64,000 nt of DNA from contig JBKDQE010000018.1 of NCBI GenBank assembly GCA_046342195.1, positions 1 through 64,000 on the forward strand. Direction: 5' to 3'. The position numbers and the translations under genes are program-made. Each line of letters opens with the position of its first letter. Within the stretch, counting starts at the first letter, position 1. This DNA is from CANHBY01 sp046342195. GTDB lineage: Bacteria; Pseudomonadota; Gammaproteobacteria; Burkholderiales; Burkholderiaceae_C. The notes beneath the pieces were generated by a model. That model had not been told where the DNA came from. It saw only the letters and a program-made list of their open reading frames with translations, and ran no database searches. Of the stretch, positions 26,805 to 35,801 are shown piece by piece.

Positions 26805-27875
26805 TCATGACTTGCTGGGGTGTGCCTCTACCCGAAAAGGGTTGGAGGGCTGATGATCACCGAAATGCTGTTGGCAGGCTTTGATTTGGTCGGGACGCTT
26901 GACAAAACTCCAGAACGTCGAGCAAAACGATGTGCGGATCGAGTGTCCGCACTGTGCCACAGAAAGGGGTACGGAGGCTGCTTCCTGGCGCACCACGTCC
27001 CAGGCCAGGGTTTGTAATGCCTGGGCTTGTTTGGCCGTGACATCCACAGGGGCCCATGCGCCTTGGGGCGAGTATCTAAAAACGCTGGCGTACGTCACGA
27101 GTGCAACATAATAAGACCCCAGTCGGGTCAGGTGAACATCATCTCGGAATAGTGCATCCAGTCGTGTGCGGGCAGAACCGACTGAAAAGCCCTCAAGATG
27201 CGAATTCAATGATCGGTCTACAAGTTCTGCCAAAGCCTGATTGGCCGGAATGGTGAATACTCTGTCGGACCTGCCCTGGGTTTGTAAATCAAGGTTGATG
27301 CGCGTTGCCAGGCAACGCCAAATGGGGCTGGCTGCACGCTCATAATCAATCCAGTGGCGGGGGTTATTTTTGTCGGGAATGCTCCACCAAGGTTGATACA
27401 ACCAAGTATTGGCAGCCGGGTTTGCCTCAACCAGCCGGTCATGAAAATGACGCAGATGAAAAAGCGTATCTTCCCATATCAGGCTACCCAACAAATCATG
27501 CCGCTCAGTAATAATAAGTGCGTCATACCGATGAGGCCACTGAGGGCGGGAAGGCCGAGCCAACTCAGCCAGAATGTCCAGGTTGGATCCCCATCGGTTA
27601 TGGCCAGATTGGTATCCTGTCCACTGTGTGGCTCGGGGGTTGAGGCCTCGAGTACGCACCCGGATCGGTGATCCAGCGATATTCTGCTGTTCATAAAAAC
27701 TGAGCTGCCCCAGGCTTTTGGCAATTTCCCGCACATCTTGCGGCACCGGGTTTTCCAGCAGGCTGTGGCCTGAGAAAAACAAAGTTTGGGGAGTGGCGGA
27801 GGCCGTTTGACAAAGCAGGCTGAATACCCCTGTCAATACGGCCAGCAGGCGTGACCGAAAGATGCATGATTTCAT
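26805..27875 (-). CDS. Secreted SGNH-hydrolase-like protein
   Basis: 356 residues with a signal peptide (basic start, hydrophobic 10-21, cleavage likely after ASA at 25-27). GHSL at 36-39 stands where the SGNH family has GDSL, and DDVHLTRLG (Asp245/246, His248) supplies the Asp-x-x-His end of the triad, so esterase activity in the periplasm or outside is plausible. The GHSL variant places the nucleophile at Ser38, one residue later than usual numbering would suggest. It sits beside a glycosyltransferase gene on the same strand, so it may edit acetyl groups on a polysaccharide; this is inference. Confidence 0.7.
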   Translation of the reverse strand: MKSCIFRSRLLAVLTGVFSLLCQTASATPQTLFFSGHSLLENPVPQDVREIAKSLGQLSFYEQQNIAGSPIRVRTRGLNPRATQWTGYQSGHNRWGSNLDILAELARPSRPQWPHRYDALIITERHDLLGSLIWEDTLFHLRHFHDRLVEANPAANTWLYQPWWSIPDKNNPRHWIDYERAASPIWRCLATRINLDLQTQGRSDRVFTIPANQALAELVDRSLNSHLEGFSVGSARTRLDALFRDDVHLTRLGSYYVALVTYASVFRYSPQGAWAPVDVTAKQAQALQTLAWDVVRQEAASVPLSVAQCGHSIRTSFCSTFWSFVKRPDQIKACQQHFGDHQPSNPFRVEAHPSKS

Positions 27876-27962
27876 GGGCAGGCTTCCAATAAAATGCCCT
27901 ATAAATTAACCCCCTACAAGCGCGCCACCCTGAGCAAAATCAAAGCACTTGACAGCCACCCC

Positions 27963-29144
27963 TCATGGGCTTGCCAACGCTTGTAAATGCTCCACTCGAC
28001 GGCGAAAAGTATCCTCAAAGGTATGACGAGATGCAAATGCCAAGGCCTGATTGGCATGTCTGACGATCTGGCCTCGGTGAGCTTCGAGGTCAGCAATTTG
28101 GCGGGCCAGTGTCAAAGGCTGGTTCATTGGGGTCAGCCAACCAGATCCGGAAATTTTAACCAGCCCGGCGAAAGCTTCATTGTTGTACCCCACAATCGGC
28201 ACGCCACAACTCATGGTTTCCAAATAAGTGCATGAAGGGTCTCCCTGGCGGTGACAGCACACAAAAAGATCGGCACTTTGTCGAAACAACGGCAGCAGCT
28301 CTCGATGAAAGTCCAGGCTGCCCACCAAATGCACTCTTGATGTCAAACCCCTGCTTTGGATGGCTGAGGCCAAATCGTCAAAAAAATTGCCATCACCACA
28401 GATCGTGAAATCAAAATTCACCCCCCACTGGCGCAAATAGTCTGCCACTTTGACCAAATGGTCGGCACCCTTGATGGCAATCAGCCTGCCTGAAAACACC
28501 AAACGCAAACGTTCTCCGCGTAAACATTCACTGAGCCGCTGATTGAGTTGATCCCTGGCAATAAGATCCCTGGAGCTCACGCGAGAGTCAAAGAACAGCA
28601 TTGGCTTGGGATTAAGATGCTGGTATGCCTCGAAGGTTGGAGTTCCATTGCACTGCACCCCCTGTGCCATCCGAATGGCTTGAACCTGCTGGCGTTCTTG
28701 CAAGCATTCCCACCAATGCCTCTTGAAGCGTCGCACCGGGTTACTGACAGACACATGAACCATTTGCTGGCGTGTTTTTAAGCTGTATTCTGTGGTCATG
28801 ACACACTGAATGCCAAAATCCCGACACCACCGGGGAACACTGTTTTGGCGCCAACCTGCGCTGCCCAGAACCAAGGTGGCCGCCCGAAAAACGGCCTCTT
28901 CGGCCAAGTCATTGAACTGGATGAGTTTGAGACAAAACGGAAGCCCATCCGGATGCACGTCGATCGAGTCAAGGTGATCACCGGGGTTGCTGGCTTCTTC
29001 CAGCAAAACATTGACGAAACCAGGCCAAAATTGCCGAAACTGCTCGACCCCTTCGATAAACTTGCGTGTGATTCTCAATTTGCCTCCCGGCAAGCGGCTC
29101 GCAGTGAGGCTTGGCAGCAGAACCAAGCTGGGTTTGATGGCCAT
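27963..29144 (-). CDS. Glycosyltransferase, GT4 family
   Basis: 393 residues in a GT-B fold. The C-terminal half has RLRLVFSGRLIAIKGADHLVKVA (nucleotide-sugar domain start), FTICGDGNFFDDLA, VHLVGSLDF, and the donor-binding acidic motif SCTYLETMSCGVPIVGYNNEAFAGLV. This pattern is typical of cytoplasmic enzymes that build lipid-linked or exported polysaccharides. Its donor and acceptor are unknown. It lies upstream of the SGNH-hydrolase gene on the same strand with an 87-bp gap. Confidence 0.88.
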   Translation of the reverse strand: MAIKPSLVLLPSLTASRLPGGKLRITRKFIEGVEQFRQFWPGFVNVLLEEASNPGDHLDSIDVHPDGLPFCLKLIQFNDLAEEAVFRAATLVLGSAGWRQNSVPRWCRDFGIQCVMTTEYSLKTRQQMVHVSVSNPVRRFKRHWWECLQERQQVQAIRMAQGVQCNGTPTFEAYQHLNPKPMLFFDSRVSSRDLIARDQLNQRLSECLRGERLRLVFSGRLIAIKGADHLVKVADYLRQWGVNFDFTICGDGNFFDDLASAIQSRGLTSRVHLVGSLDFHRELLPLFRQSADLFVCCHRQGDPSCTYLETMSCGVPIVGYNNEAFAGLVKISGSGWLTPMNQPLTLARQIADLEAHRGQIVRHANQALAFASRHTFEDTFRRRVEHLQALASP

Positions 29145-29335
29145 GGGTCAGAAAAAGGGATCAGGCTCAAGCGCCTGAGTCTGACCATTTCACTCTTTGT
29201 GCGCCTTGAGAATGCGCAAAGTTGAATGGTTTTCCTTAAAGGAAGCCCGTGGGCCAGCCACCACCCCCTACGTGCAATTTTGGTCAGACGATGCGGACAA
29301 TGCACGATGTCAGAATAAATCTGCACCATGATTGA

Positions 29336-29384
29336 GGGAACCTCTGCAAAACCCCTCGTGGATGAGCGGGCCTTTCCCGGACAG
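29336..29384 (+). repeat. Family B repeat, left part only
   Basis: GGGAACCTCTGCAAAACCCC followed by TCGTGGATGAGCGGGCCTTTCCCGGA, almost identical to the copies at 37708 and 9396 (minus strand). The right inverted end is missing. It stops about five bases short of the lytic transglycosylase stop codon, so it marks an insertion or deletion at the 3' end of that gene. Confidence 0.75.
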
Positions 29385-29388
29385 GCTG

Positions 29389-30087
29389 CTAGCGCATCAA
29401 GGCAGCTTCTGCAGCCAAGGACTGAGAACGATCCTTGGCTTGATAAGCCCAGGCTCTTTGTGCCCCAAACACTAAATTAGGGTATTCTGGGCGCCCACGA
29501 CTGCCGTTGTAGCGGCCCAAAGCCATGAAAAGGTTGCCTTTTTCGCGATCCAGGTAGTGCCTCAAGATGACACAACCGAAGCGCAGATTGGTTTGCATAT
29601 GAAACAACCGATCGGCATCCCCGTCACCGATCACCCGGGCCCAAAACGGCATCACCTGCATATAACCACGGGCCCCCACATGGCTGACGGCATATTTTCG
29701 AAACCCGCTTTCGACTTGAATCAAGCCCAATACCAAAGAAGGGTCTAAGCCAGCGCGGCGGCTCTCATACCAAACAGTCTCGAGGAACTCGACGCGGGTT
29801 GTGTGATCGGCCTTGCGCTTGCGCAGCCGACTGCTCATGTCACCCAACCATTTCAGGTAGTCAATTCGATCTTGAATGTCTTCAAAGACCGGCCGAGGAG
29901 GCGCACTGTTGGCAATGGAGGCTGACAATACCGATCGCACTGAATCGGCCAGGGGCTCTTCAAGCTGCCCTCCGGCATAAGCGGCTGCCCCAGGCCACAG
30001 CCCCCCCAAGAGGGCGCAACTCAGGCCCAGCAAGCAAGCCCGCCTTGATTCAAGGCGATGACTGAAAAGAGTTGAGTATTCCATCAT
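29389..30087 (-). CDS. Lytic transglycosylase, SLT domain
   Basis: Cleaves peptidoglycan between MurNAc and GlcNAc, forming 1,6-anhydro ends. A signal peptide (RRACLLGLSCALLGGLWPGAAAYA) is followed by a helical stretch and a C-terminal SLT domain: SLVLGLIQVESGFRKYAVS with the catalytic Glu, VGARGYMQVMPFWAR, NLRFGCVILRHYL, and FMALGRYNGSRGRPEYPN. The start ATG 30087 (or 30084) overlaps the 3' end of proS by about 38 bases; ATG 30132 is further inside proS and less likely. The same neighbour order is seen in Burkholderia relatives from memory. Confidence 0.88.
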   Translation of the reverse strand: MMEYSTLFSHRLESRRACLLGLSCALLGGLWPGAAAYAGGQLEEPLADSVRSVLSASIANSAPPRPVFEDIQDRIDYLKWLGDMSSRLRKRKADHTTRVEFLETVWYESRRAGLDPSLVLGLIQVESGFRKYAVSHVGARGYMQVMPFWARVIGDGDADRLFHMQTNLRFGCVILRHYLDREKGNLFMALGRYNGSRGRPEYPNLVFGAQRAWAYQAKDRSQSLAAEAALMR

Positions 30088-31813
30088 CAATACGCTGCCA
30101 CAGTTCATCCTGCGAAACTGAGATGGGCGCATGATCCTGACGCCCCTGATACTCCAAGCAACCTTCCTTCAAGCCGCGCTCTGAAATGACAACCCGGTGT
30201 GGAACCCCGATCAACTCCCAATCAGCAAACATGGCGCCAGGCCTTTCACCACGGTCATCCAGAATCACATTCACATGACGCTGCCGGAGCGAATCGTACA
30301 GAGATTCAGCAGCTTCACGAACCCGCTCTGAGCGATCAGCCCCGATGGGACAGAGCACCATGGAAAAGGGAGCCATCGCCGCAGGCCAAATGATTCCCTT
30401 TTCATCATGATTTTGCTCGATAGCAGCAGCCACGATACGAGTTACTCCAATGCCATAACAGCCCATTTCGAAAAATTTTGCACACCCACTCTCATCCAGA
30501 AAGGTGGCATTCATGGCCTGACTGTATTTTGTGCCCAAATAAAACACGTGGCCCACTTCAATGCCTCGCTGAATTGCCAGCGTCCCCTTTCCATCAGGAG
30601 AAGGGTCTCCTTCAAGCACATCACGAAGATCTGCCACCAGATCAGGCTCGGGCAAGTCCCGCCCCCAGTTGGCTCCTGTGAAATGAAACCCGGTCTCGTT
30701 GGCTCCACAAATAAAATCACTCATGGCAGCCACCGTTCGATCTGCCACGACCTGAACAGGCTGCGTCAATCCGATAGGGCCCAGATAACCCGGAGGGCAA
30801 GCAAAATGATCCAGCACTTCAGCGGCACTGGCGAAGCGGAACCCGCCCTTCAGCCCCTCCACTTTGCCAGCCTTGACCTCATTCAACTGGTGATCTCCAC
30901 GCACCAGCAGCAACCACACGCGGGTTTTCACGAGATCCCCGTTGGTATTCAGCTCATCGGTTGCCAACACCAAAGATTTCACCGTTTGCGCCAACGGCAC
31001 ATTCAGAAATTCAGCCACATCTTCGCAGGTGCTTTTCCCTGGAGTGGGCGCCTTGTGAAGAGTGGCGGCAGGCGCGGCACGCTGGGCGATCAGGGGCAGA
31101 GCTTCTGCAAGCTCAATGTTGGCCGCATAATCTGATTGTGGACAGTAAACAATGGCATCTTCACCCGTCTCGGCAATCACCTGGAACTCATGGGAGCGAT
31201 CTCCCCCAATCGCGCCGGTGTCAGCAGCTACGGCACGAAAACGCAAACCCAGCCGCTCGAAAATTCGCACATAGGCGGCATACATCTTGTCATAGCTTTG
31301 GCCCGCAGAGTCTGCATCACGGTCAAAAGAATAAGCATCTTTCATGGTGAACTCACGCCCGCGCATGATGCCAAACCGAGGCCTGCGCTCATCTCGAAAT
31401 TTGGTCTGGATGTGATAAAAATTTTTCGGTAATGCCCGGTAACTTTTGAGCTCTTGACGGGCAATGTCTGTCACTACCTCCTCGCTCGTGGGTTGGATGA
31501 CAAAGTCCCGCTGATGGCGGTCTTTGACCCGCAACAGCTCGGGGCCCATTTTTTCAAAGCGACCCGTCTCTTGCCATAACTCGGCGGGCTGTACCAGCGG
31601 CATCAGCAGCTCGATCGCTCCGGCACGATTCATTTCCTCGCGAATCACGGCCTCGACTCTCCGAATAATACGCAACCCGATGGGCATATAGTTATAGATA
31701 CCCGCCCCCAGCCGCTTGATCATACCGGCCCGCATCATGAGCTTGTGACTGATCACTTCGGCATCGGCAGGAGCTTCCTTGAGGGTAGAGATAAAAAATT
31801 GACTTGCTTTCAT
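30050..31813 (-). CDS. proS: Prolyl-tRNA synthetase
   Basis: Charges tRNA-Pro. 587 residues from ATG 31813, the start MKASQFFISTLKEAP being typical; a longer frame to 31867 is not needed. Class II motif 2 is the FRDERRPRFGIMRGREFTMKDAYSFD region, an editing domain (about 235-385) clears mischarged Ala-tRNA, and motif 3 is GCYGIGVTRIVAAAIEQ. The C-terminal anticodon domain follows. The leader carries a terminator and a tiny ORF (31879-31922), so expression may be attenuated. Confidence 0.97.
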   Translation of the reverse strand: MKASQFFISTLKEAPADAEVISHKLMMRAGMIKRLGAGIYNYMPIGLRIIRRVEAVIREEMNRAGAIELLMPLVQPAELWQETGRFEKMGPELLRVKDRHQRDFVIQPTSEEVVTDIARQELKSYRALPKNFYHIQTKFRDERRPRFGIMRGREFTMKDAYSFDRDADSAGQSYDKMYAAYVRIFERLGLRFRAVAADTGAIGGDRSHEFQVIAETGEDAIVYCPQSDYAANIELAEALPLIAQRAAPAATLHKAPTPGKSTCEDVAEFLNVPLAQTVKSLVLATDELNTNGDLVKTRVWLLLVRGDHQLNEVKAGKVEGLKGGFRFASAAEVLDHFACPPGYLGPIGLTQPVQVVADRTVAAMSDFICGANETGFHFTGANWGRDLPEPDLVADLRDVLEGDPSPDGKGTLAIQRGIEVGHVFYLGTKYSQAMNATFLDESGCAKFFEMGCYGIGVTRIVAAAIEQNHDEKGIIWPAAMAPFSMVLCPIGADRSERVREAAESLYDSLRQRHVNVILDDRGERPGAMFADWELIGVPHRVVISERGLKEGCLEYQGRQDHAPISVSQDELWQRIDDGILNSFQSSP

Positions 31814-31878
31814 AGATCGTGCCACCATAAAAAATGGACCAAAAGCTCTTGACGAGCCACGGGTCATTGGGGTTCAAG

Positions 31879-31898
31879 AAAAAAGCCCCTAAGGGGCC
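31879..31898 (-). terminator. Intrinsic terminator in the proS leader
   Basis: On the minus strand GCCCC-TTA-GGGGC is followed directly by six T. It lies only about 66 bases upstream of the proS ATG and points toward proS. No annotated minus-strand gene lies upstream before the divergent rppH, so the terminator must act on proS's own leader or on a small RNA. Confidence 0.6.
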
Positions 31899-31922
31899 GC
31901 CAGTGGTACCAAAAACATTTTC
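31893..31922 (-). CDS. Possible leader peptide before proS (9 codons)
   Basis: Reads MFLVPLAAP and stop, with a ribosome-binding-like GGGGTGA five bases before its ATG. Codons 5 and 9 are proline, and the stop falls within the terminator stem. Position and content suit ribosome-mediated attenuation by proline-tRNA supply, but with two proline codons the case is modest. It could be chance. Confidence 0.3.
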
Positions 31923-32026
31923 ACCCCAAGGCAAAGCAACCCTTGAGAGGCCTCAGACACCGGCGTATTTCGCCGCTGACCATAAAAGATGTCACAACAC
32001 ACGATAATGACATCGCTGCAGACTTC

Positions 32027-32074
32027 ATTCGGGAAAGGATGCGATCGCCGCGAGGGGTTTTGCAGAGGTTCCCT
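32027..32074 (-). repeat. Family B repeat, partial copy
   Basis: Read on the minus strand it begins AGGGAACCTCTGCAAAACCC and then CTCGCGGCGATCGC and TTTCCCGAATG, clearly the same family, with some substitutions. The second inverted end is missing. It sits 52 bp before the rppH start, in the divergent rppH/proS promoter region, so it may affect either gene. Confidence 0.7.
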
Positions 32075-32125
32075 AAGTATCGTGCTGGTGCAATAATCAG
32101 ACCAATACGATTTTCAGGGTAAATT

Positions 32126-32662
32126 ATGCTTGACCAAGACGGGTTCAGGGCCAATGTCGGGATCATCCTGCTGAACCACAAAAATCAGGTTTTTTGGGGA
32201 AAGCGCCTTCGCACGCATTCATGGCAGTTTCCGCAAGGCGGCATCAATGACGGTGAAACCCCTGAGCAGGCGATGTTTCGCGAACTCCATGAAGAAATTG
32301 GCCTGTCGGCAGATGCGGTTCGGGTGATTGCACGCACCCGTGACTGGCTTCGTTATGAAGTTCCTGACAATTTTATTCGACGTGAATCGCGAGGCTACTA
32401 CCGTGGGCAAAAGCAAATTTGGTTCCTGCTGCAACTTTTAGTGCGCGATAGCAATATGAACCTGCGCGCCACAGATCATCCTGAATTCGACGCTTGGCGA
32501 TGGAATGAATATTGGGTGCCGCTTGATACCGTGATTGAATTCAAACGCCATGTTTATGAAATGGCCCTGACCGAATTGGCCCGCTTTATTCCCCCCAGCA
32601 GCCAAGGCGTACACCGCCTGCGCAGCAGCACCCAGCAAAAGAAGCACACCAAATCCGAATAA
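32126..32662 (+). CDS. rppH: RNA pyrophosphohydrolase
   Basis: Nudix hydrolase that converts 5'-triphosphate mRNA ends to monophosphate and so triggers RNase E decay. 178 residues. The Nudix box GGINDGETPEQAMFRELHEEIGL holds the metal-binding glutamates, and the early FRANVGIILLN and WQFPQGG segments are characteristic of RppH. The Lys/Gln/Ser tail is disordered. Divergent from proS, as in related Burkholderiales, and convergent with proB. Confidence 0.95.
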   Translation: MLDQDGFRANVGIILLNHKNQVFWGKRLRTHSWQFPQGGINDGETPEQAMFRELHEEIGLSADAVRVIARTRDWLRYEVPDNFIRRESRGYYRGQKQIWFLLQLLVRDSNMNLRATDHPEFDAWRWNEYWVPLDTVIEFKRHVYEMALTELARFIPPSSQGVHRLRSSTQQKKHTKSE

Positions 32663-32696
32663 CGCAGCACAGCACCGGTACCAACGTCCTGGGCTA

Positions 32697-32711
32697 GGGC
32701 CTGTTAACACT
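32697..32711 (+). repeat. Family A repeat, single end
   Basis: TA followed by GGGCCTGTTAACACT, the left end of family A, then a small hairpin CAGGGAACCCCTG also seen in nearly the same form near 12497. No right end is present. It lies between the convergent rppH and proB and could be a relic after excision. Confidence 0.5.
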
Positions 32712-32727
32712 CAGGGAACCCCTGCTC

Positions 32728-33852
32728 TCAGGATTTTGAACTCACTACCATGTTGTCGCGGTGAATCAGTTCAGGCTCCGCCACAAAACCGAGCAAACGT
32801 TCAAACTCTGAAGACGCTTTACGAGCGATCAACCTTGACTCACTACTGGCATAGTTGGCCAGCCCCCGGGCAATTTCTTGACCCGCCTGAGACTTCACGG
32901 CGATCACATCGCCGCGGTGAAACTCGCCGTGTACATCAAGCACACCAATCGGCAACAGGCTTTTTCCTTCCTTGGTGAGCTTGATCGCAGCACCAGCATC
33001 CACCACAACATAGCCAGGCAATTGCAACTGATCAGCCATCCATTGCTGGCGAGCACTGAACTTTGGTGTTGAGGCAAGCAAGGCCGTACCGATGGATTCC
33101 CCGGCCAACAACCGAGGCAGCACATCGGGCTCTCGCCCCCAAGCAATCACGGTGCTCGCACCGCTACCCGCAGCCCGCTTGGCTGCCAGCACCTTGGTGA
33201 TCATGCCTCCGCGGCTGATGCTGCTGCCAGCCCCTCCGGCCATGGCCTCTAGGGCCGGATCTCCCGCGAGGGCCTCATGAATGAAGCGGGCTTGTGGATT
33301 TTGCCGAGGATCTGCCGAATACAAACCTTGCTGATCTGTCAAGATGACCAAAAGATCAGCATCCACCAGATTTGCCACCAACGCTGCGAGGGTATCGTTA
33401 TCACCGAATTTAATTTCATCATTGACAACGGTATCGTTTTCGTTAATGACTGGAATCACCCCGTGCCCAAGCAGGGTCCATAGCGTTGAGCGCGCGTTCA
33501 GATAACGCTCACGGTCGGCCACGTCTGAGTGGGTTAACAATACTTGGGCACTGCCCAAACCCTGTTCCTTCAGCTTGGATTCGTAAATCTGTGCCAAGCC
33601 CATTTGCCCAACGGCCGCAGCCGCCTGAAGCTGATGCAATTCCTTGGGCCGCGTAGACCAGCCCAAGCGCTTCATGCCCTCAGCAATCGCACCGCTGGAA
33701 ACCATCACCAATTCACAGCCCCGACCCGACAAAATGGCCATTTGCCGACACCAATCACCGATGGCCTGGGCATCTACCCCGCGCCCCTCATTGGTGACCA
33801 GGCTGGAGCCTACTTTGACCACAATACGACGCGCCAAACTGACTGCCGTCAT
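32728..33852 (-). CDS. proB: Glutamate 5-kinase
   Basis: Phosphorylates glutamate in the first step of proline synthesis and is usually feedback-inhibited by proline. 374 residues: an amino-acid kinase domain (VVKVGSSLVTNEGRG near the start, NENDTVVNDEIKFGDNDTLAA, GTGGMITK-like SRGGMITKVLAAKRA) followed by a C-terminal PUA domain from about residue 280 (GAAIKLTKEGKSLLPIGV). It begins two bases after obgE stops, as in related betaproteobacteria, so it is co-transcribed with obgE. Confidence 0.97.
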   Translation of the reverse strand: MTAVSLARRIVVKVGSSLVTNEGRGVDAQAIGDWCRQMAILSGRGCELVMVSSGAIAEGMKRLGWSTRPKELHQLQAAAAVGQMGLAQIYESKLKEQGLGSAQVLLTHSDVADRERYLNARSTLWTLLGHGVIPVINENDTVVNDEIKFGDNDTLAALVANLVDADLLVILTDQQGLYSADPRQNPQARFIHEALAGDPALEAMAGGAGSSISRGGMITKVLAAKRAAGSGASTVIAWGREPDVLPRLLAGESIGTALLASTPKFSARQQWMADQLQLPGYVVVDAGAAIKLTKEGKSLLPIGVLDVHGEFHRGDVIAVKSQAGQEIARGLANYASSESRLIARKASSEFERLLGFVAEPELIHRDNMVVSSKS

Positions 33853-33854
33853 AG

Positions 33855-34922
33855 TCAGGCCTCCCCTTCCTGGGAATCAAATCGCGGGTCCAGGGGCGCT
33901 GGCGTCACATTCTTGAGCTTGGATACCTGCTGATACACCTCCCTGACAAGTTGCTCACAACCCTCTCGGGTCAGTGCGGAAATCTCGAAGACTGGCCCCT
34001 TCCATTTGAATCGCTTCACAAAATCTTTCACTCGCTCGGGACGGTCTTCGGCGGGAATCATGTCAAGCTTGTTTAGCACCAGGCAGCGCGGCTTTTCAAC
34101 AAGGGCTTTGTCATATTTGCTCAATTCGGCCACAATGGATTGGGCCTGCACCACAGGATCCACCGATTCATCAAAGGGGGCCATGTCCACCACATGCAAC
34201 AGCAAGCTGGTACGCTGCAAGTGGCGTAAAAACAAATGCCCCAGGCCGGCCCCCTCCGCAGCCCCCTCGATCAGCCCCGGAATATCAGCCACCACAAAGC
34301 TTTGCTCGGCAGCCACGCGCACCACACCCAAATGAGGGTGCAGTGTGGTAAATGGGTAATCAGCGATTTTGGGGCGGGCATTCGAAACCGCCGCGATCAG
34401 GGTTGATTTGCCGGCATTGGGCATTCCCAATAAGCCCACGTCGGCCAAAACGCGCAACTCCAGCTTCAGTTTTTTTTGCTCGCCGGGCCAACCCGGAGTT
34501 TTTTGGCGGGGTGCCCGATTGGTGCTGGTTTTGAAATGGAGGTTGCCAAAGCCTCCATCTCCACCTTTGGCAATCAGGATTTTTTCGTCTGGCACCAATA
34601 ATTCAGCGATGACTTCATCAGTGTCAAAATCCTTGATGATTGTTCCCAGGGGCATACGCAGCACGATGTCATCGGCAGCCGCTCCAAATTGATCTGAACC
34701 GCGACCGTTCTCGCCATGACGCGCGATATAACGACGCGCATACCGATAATCAATCAAGGTATTCAGATTGGGAGCGGCCAGCGCATACACGCTGCCTCCG
34801 CGGCCACCATCTCCCCCGTTGGGCCCGCCAAAGGGGATAAATTTTTCACGTCGAAAACTGGCACACCCACTGCCACCGTCTCCGGCCACCACATCAATGA
34901 CGGCCTCATCGACAAATTTCAT
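33855..34922 (-). CDS. obgE: Obg-family GTPase (ribosome assembly)
   Basis: Essential GTPase in large-subunit assembly and the stringent response. 355 residues. The glycine-rich Obg fold (FVDEAVIDVVAGDGGSGC, GGDGGRGGSVY) covers residues 1-160, then the G domain: GMPNAGKSTLI, DIPGLIEGAAEGAGLG, NKLDMIP. The C-terminal extension is short and lacks the long acidic tail of E. coli. Belongs to the rplU-rpmA-obgE-proB cluster. Confidence 0.97.
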   Translation of the reverse strand: MKFVDEAVIDVVAGDGGSGCASFRREKFIPFGGPNGGDGGRGGSVYALAAPNLNTLIDYRYARRYIARHGENGRGSDQFGAAADDIVLRMPLGTIIKDFDTDEVIAELLVPDEKILIAKGGDGGFGNLHFKTSTNRAPRQKTPGWPGEQKKLKLELRVLADVGLLGMPNAGKSTLIAAVSNARPKIADYPFTTLHPHLGVVRVAAEQSFVVADIPGLIEGAAEGAGLGHLFLRHLQRTSLLLHVVDMAPFDESVDPVVQAQSIVAELSKYDKALVEKPRCLVLNKLDMIPAEDRPERVKDFVKRFKWKGPVFEISALTREGCEQLVREVYQQVSKLKNVTPAPLDPRFDSQEGEA

Positions 34923-35108
34923 GATTTCTCACAATTCAAATGCTCAACACGGTTGTGCCATGCCGGGAATGGTTTTTGCTGGGCTTCTATGGACACCAAA
35001 TGACCATGAGAATTTTACGAGCAGTTGAGCCAATTCATGGACGATACTGATCGGCAAATGATGAGCTGACACGAGCCGATGATCAGCGCTGGAAAAACAG
35101 GCCGCCTT

Positions 35109-35136
35109 AAAAAAACAAGCCCCGCAACAGCGGGGC
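35109..35136 (-). terminator. Terminator after rpmA
   Basis: On the minus strand a 7-bp GC-rich stem (GCCCCGC/GCGGGGC, 4-nt loop) is followed by TTGTTTTTTT, 25 bases after the rpmA stop. It should end most rplU-rpmA transcripts, so obgE-proB probably have their own promoter in 34923-35108. Confidence 0.85.
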
Positions 35137-35160
35137 CCCTTTCAACATGACCAAGCGCCT

Positions 35161-35418
35161 TTAGGCGGCCTTGACGCTCACCAAGCGGCGATTCAATGCG
35201 CCACCGAAAGAGAACTGAACCTGACCATCAATCAAGGCGAACAGGGTGTGATCACGCCCGAGTCCGACATTGGAACCAGGATGGAACTTGGTTCCGCGCT
35301 GACGAACAATGATCGAACCTGCCTGGATCGCTTGGCCACCAAATACTTTGACGCCAAGCATTTTGGGTTGAGAGTCGCGGCCATTCCGGGTAGAACCGCC
35401 GCCTTTTTTCTGTGCCAT
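35161..35418 (-). CDS. rpmA: 50S ribosomal protein L27
   Basis: 85 residues, normal length. The N-terminus MAQKKGGGSTRNGRDS is the flexible extension that reaches the peptidyl-transferase centre, and the core contains LGVKVFGGQAIQAGSIIVRQRG and GLGRDHTLFA. It lies 28 bp downstream of rplU in the usual ribosomal pair and is followed by a strong terminator. Confidence 0.98.
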   Translation of the reverse strand: MAQKKGGGSTRNGRDSQPKMLGVKVFGGQAIQAGSIIVRQRGTKFHPGSNVGLGRDHTLFALIDGQVQFSFGGALNRRLVSVKAA

Positions 35419-35446
35419 GATTTAACTCCTTGTTGCGGCCGAACGC

Positions 35447-35758
35447 TCAAGCGTTGACGGCGCTGATCTCGATTTCAGTGAAAGTTTGACGGTGACCTTG
35501 GCGCTTTTGGTAGTGCTTGCGCCGACGCATTTTGAAAATGCGAACCTTATCATGTTTGCCTTGAGCAATCACTTTTGCCAACACGCTGGCGCCTGCAACC
35601 AAGGGAGTCCCGACTTTCAATTCGGCCCCGGCACCCACAGCCAAAACCTGGTCAATCGTGATCTCTTGGCCAACCTCCGCAGCAATCTGTTCTATTTTGA
35701 TCTTTTCGCCTGCAGCAACGCGATATTGCTTGCCGCCGGTTTTTATGACCGCGTACAT
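35447..35758 (-). CDS. rplU: 50S ribosomal protein L21
   Basis: 103 residues with the canonical start MYAVIKTGGKQYRVAAGEK and the C-terminal FKMRRRKHYQKRQGHRQ that contacts 23S rRNA. AAAGGG lies before the ATG. First gene of the rplU-rpmA operon. Confidence 0.98.
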   Translation of the reverse strand: MYAVIKTGGKQYRVAAGEKIKIEQIAAEVGQEITIDQVLAVGAGAELKVGTPLVAGASVLAKVIAQGKHDKVRIFKMRRRKHYQKRQGHRQTFTEIEISAVNA

Positions 35759-35771
35759 ATCAGCCCTTTCA

Positions 35772-35801
35772 ATTTTAAAAAATGGCGTTCACCGTTACCA
35801 A
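35772..35801 (-). promoter_or_regulatory. Predicted sigma-70 promoter of rplU-rpmA
   Basis: On the minus strand, TTGGTA (35801-35796), an 18-bp spacer and TAAAAT (35777-35772) lie just upstream of rplU, leaving a leader of only a few bases beyond the start site. Reasonable by match and position, not verified. Confidence 0.4.

Noticed and set aside
31921..32181. An 86-codon minus-strand frame across the rppH start
   Set aside because: Overlaps rppH and a family B repeat; no protein-like features.
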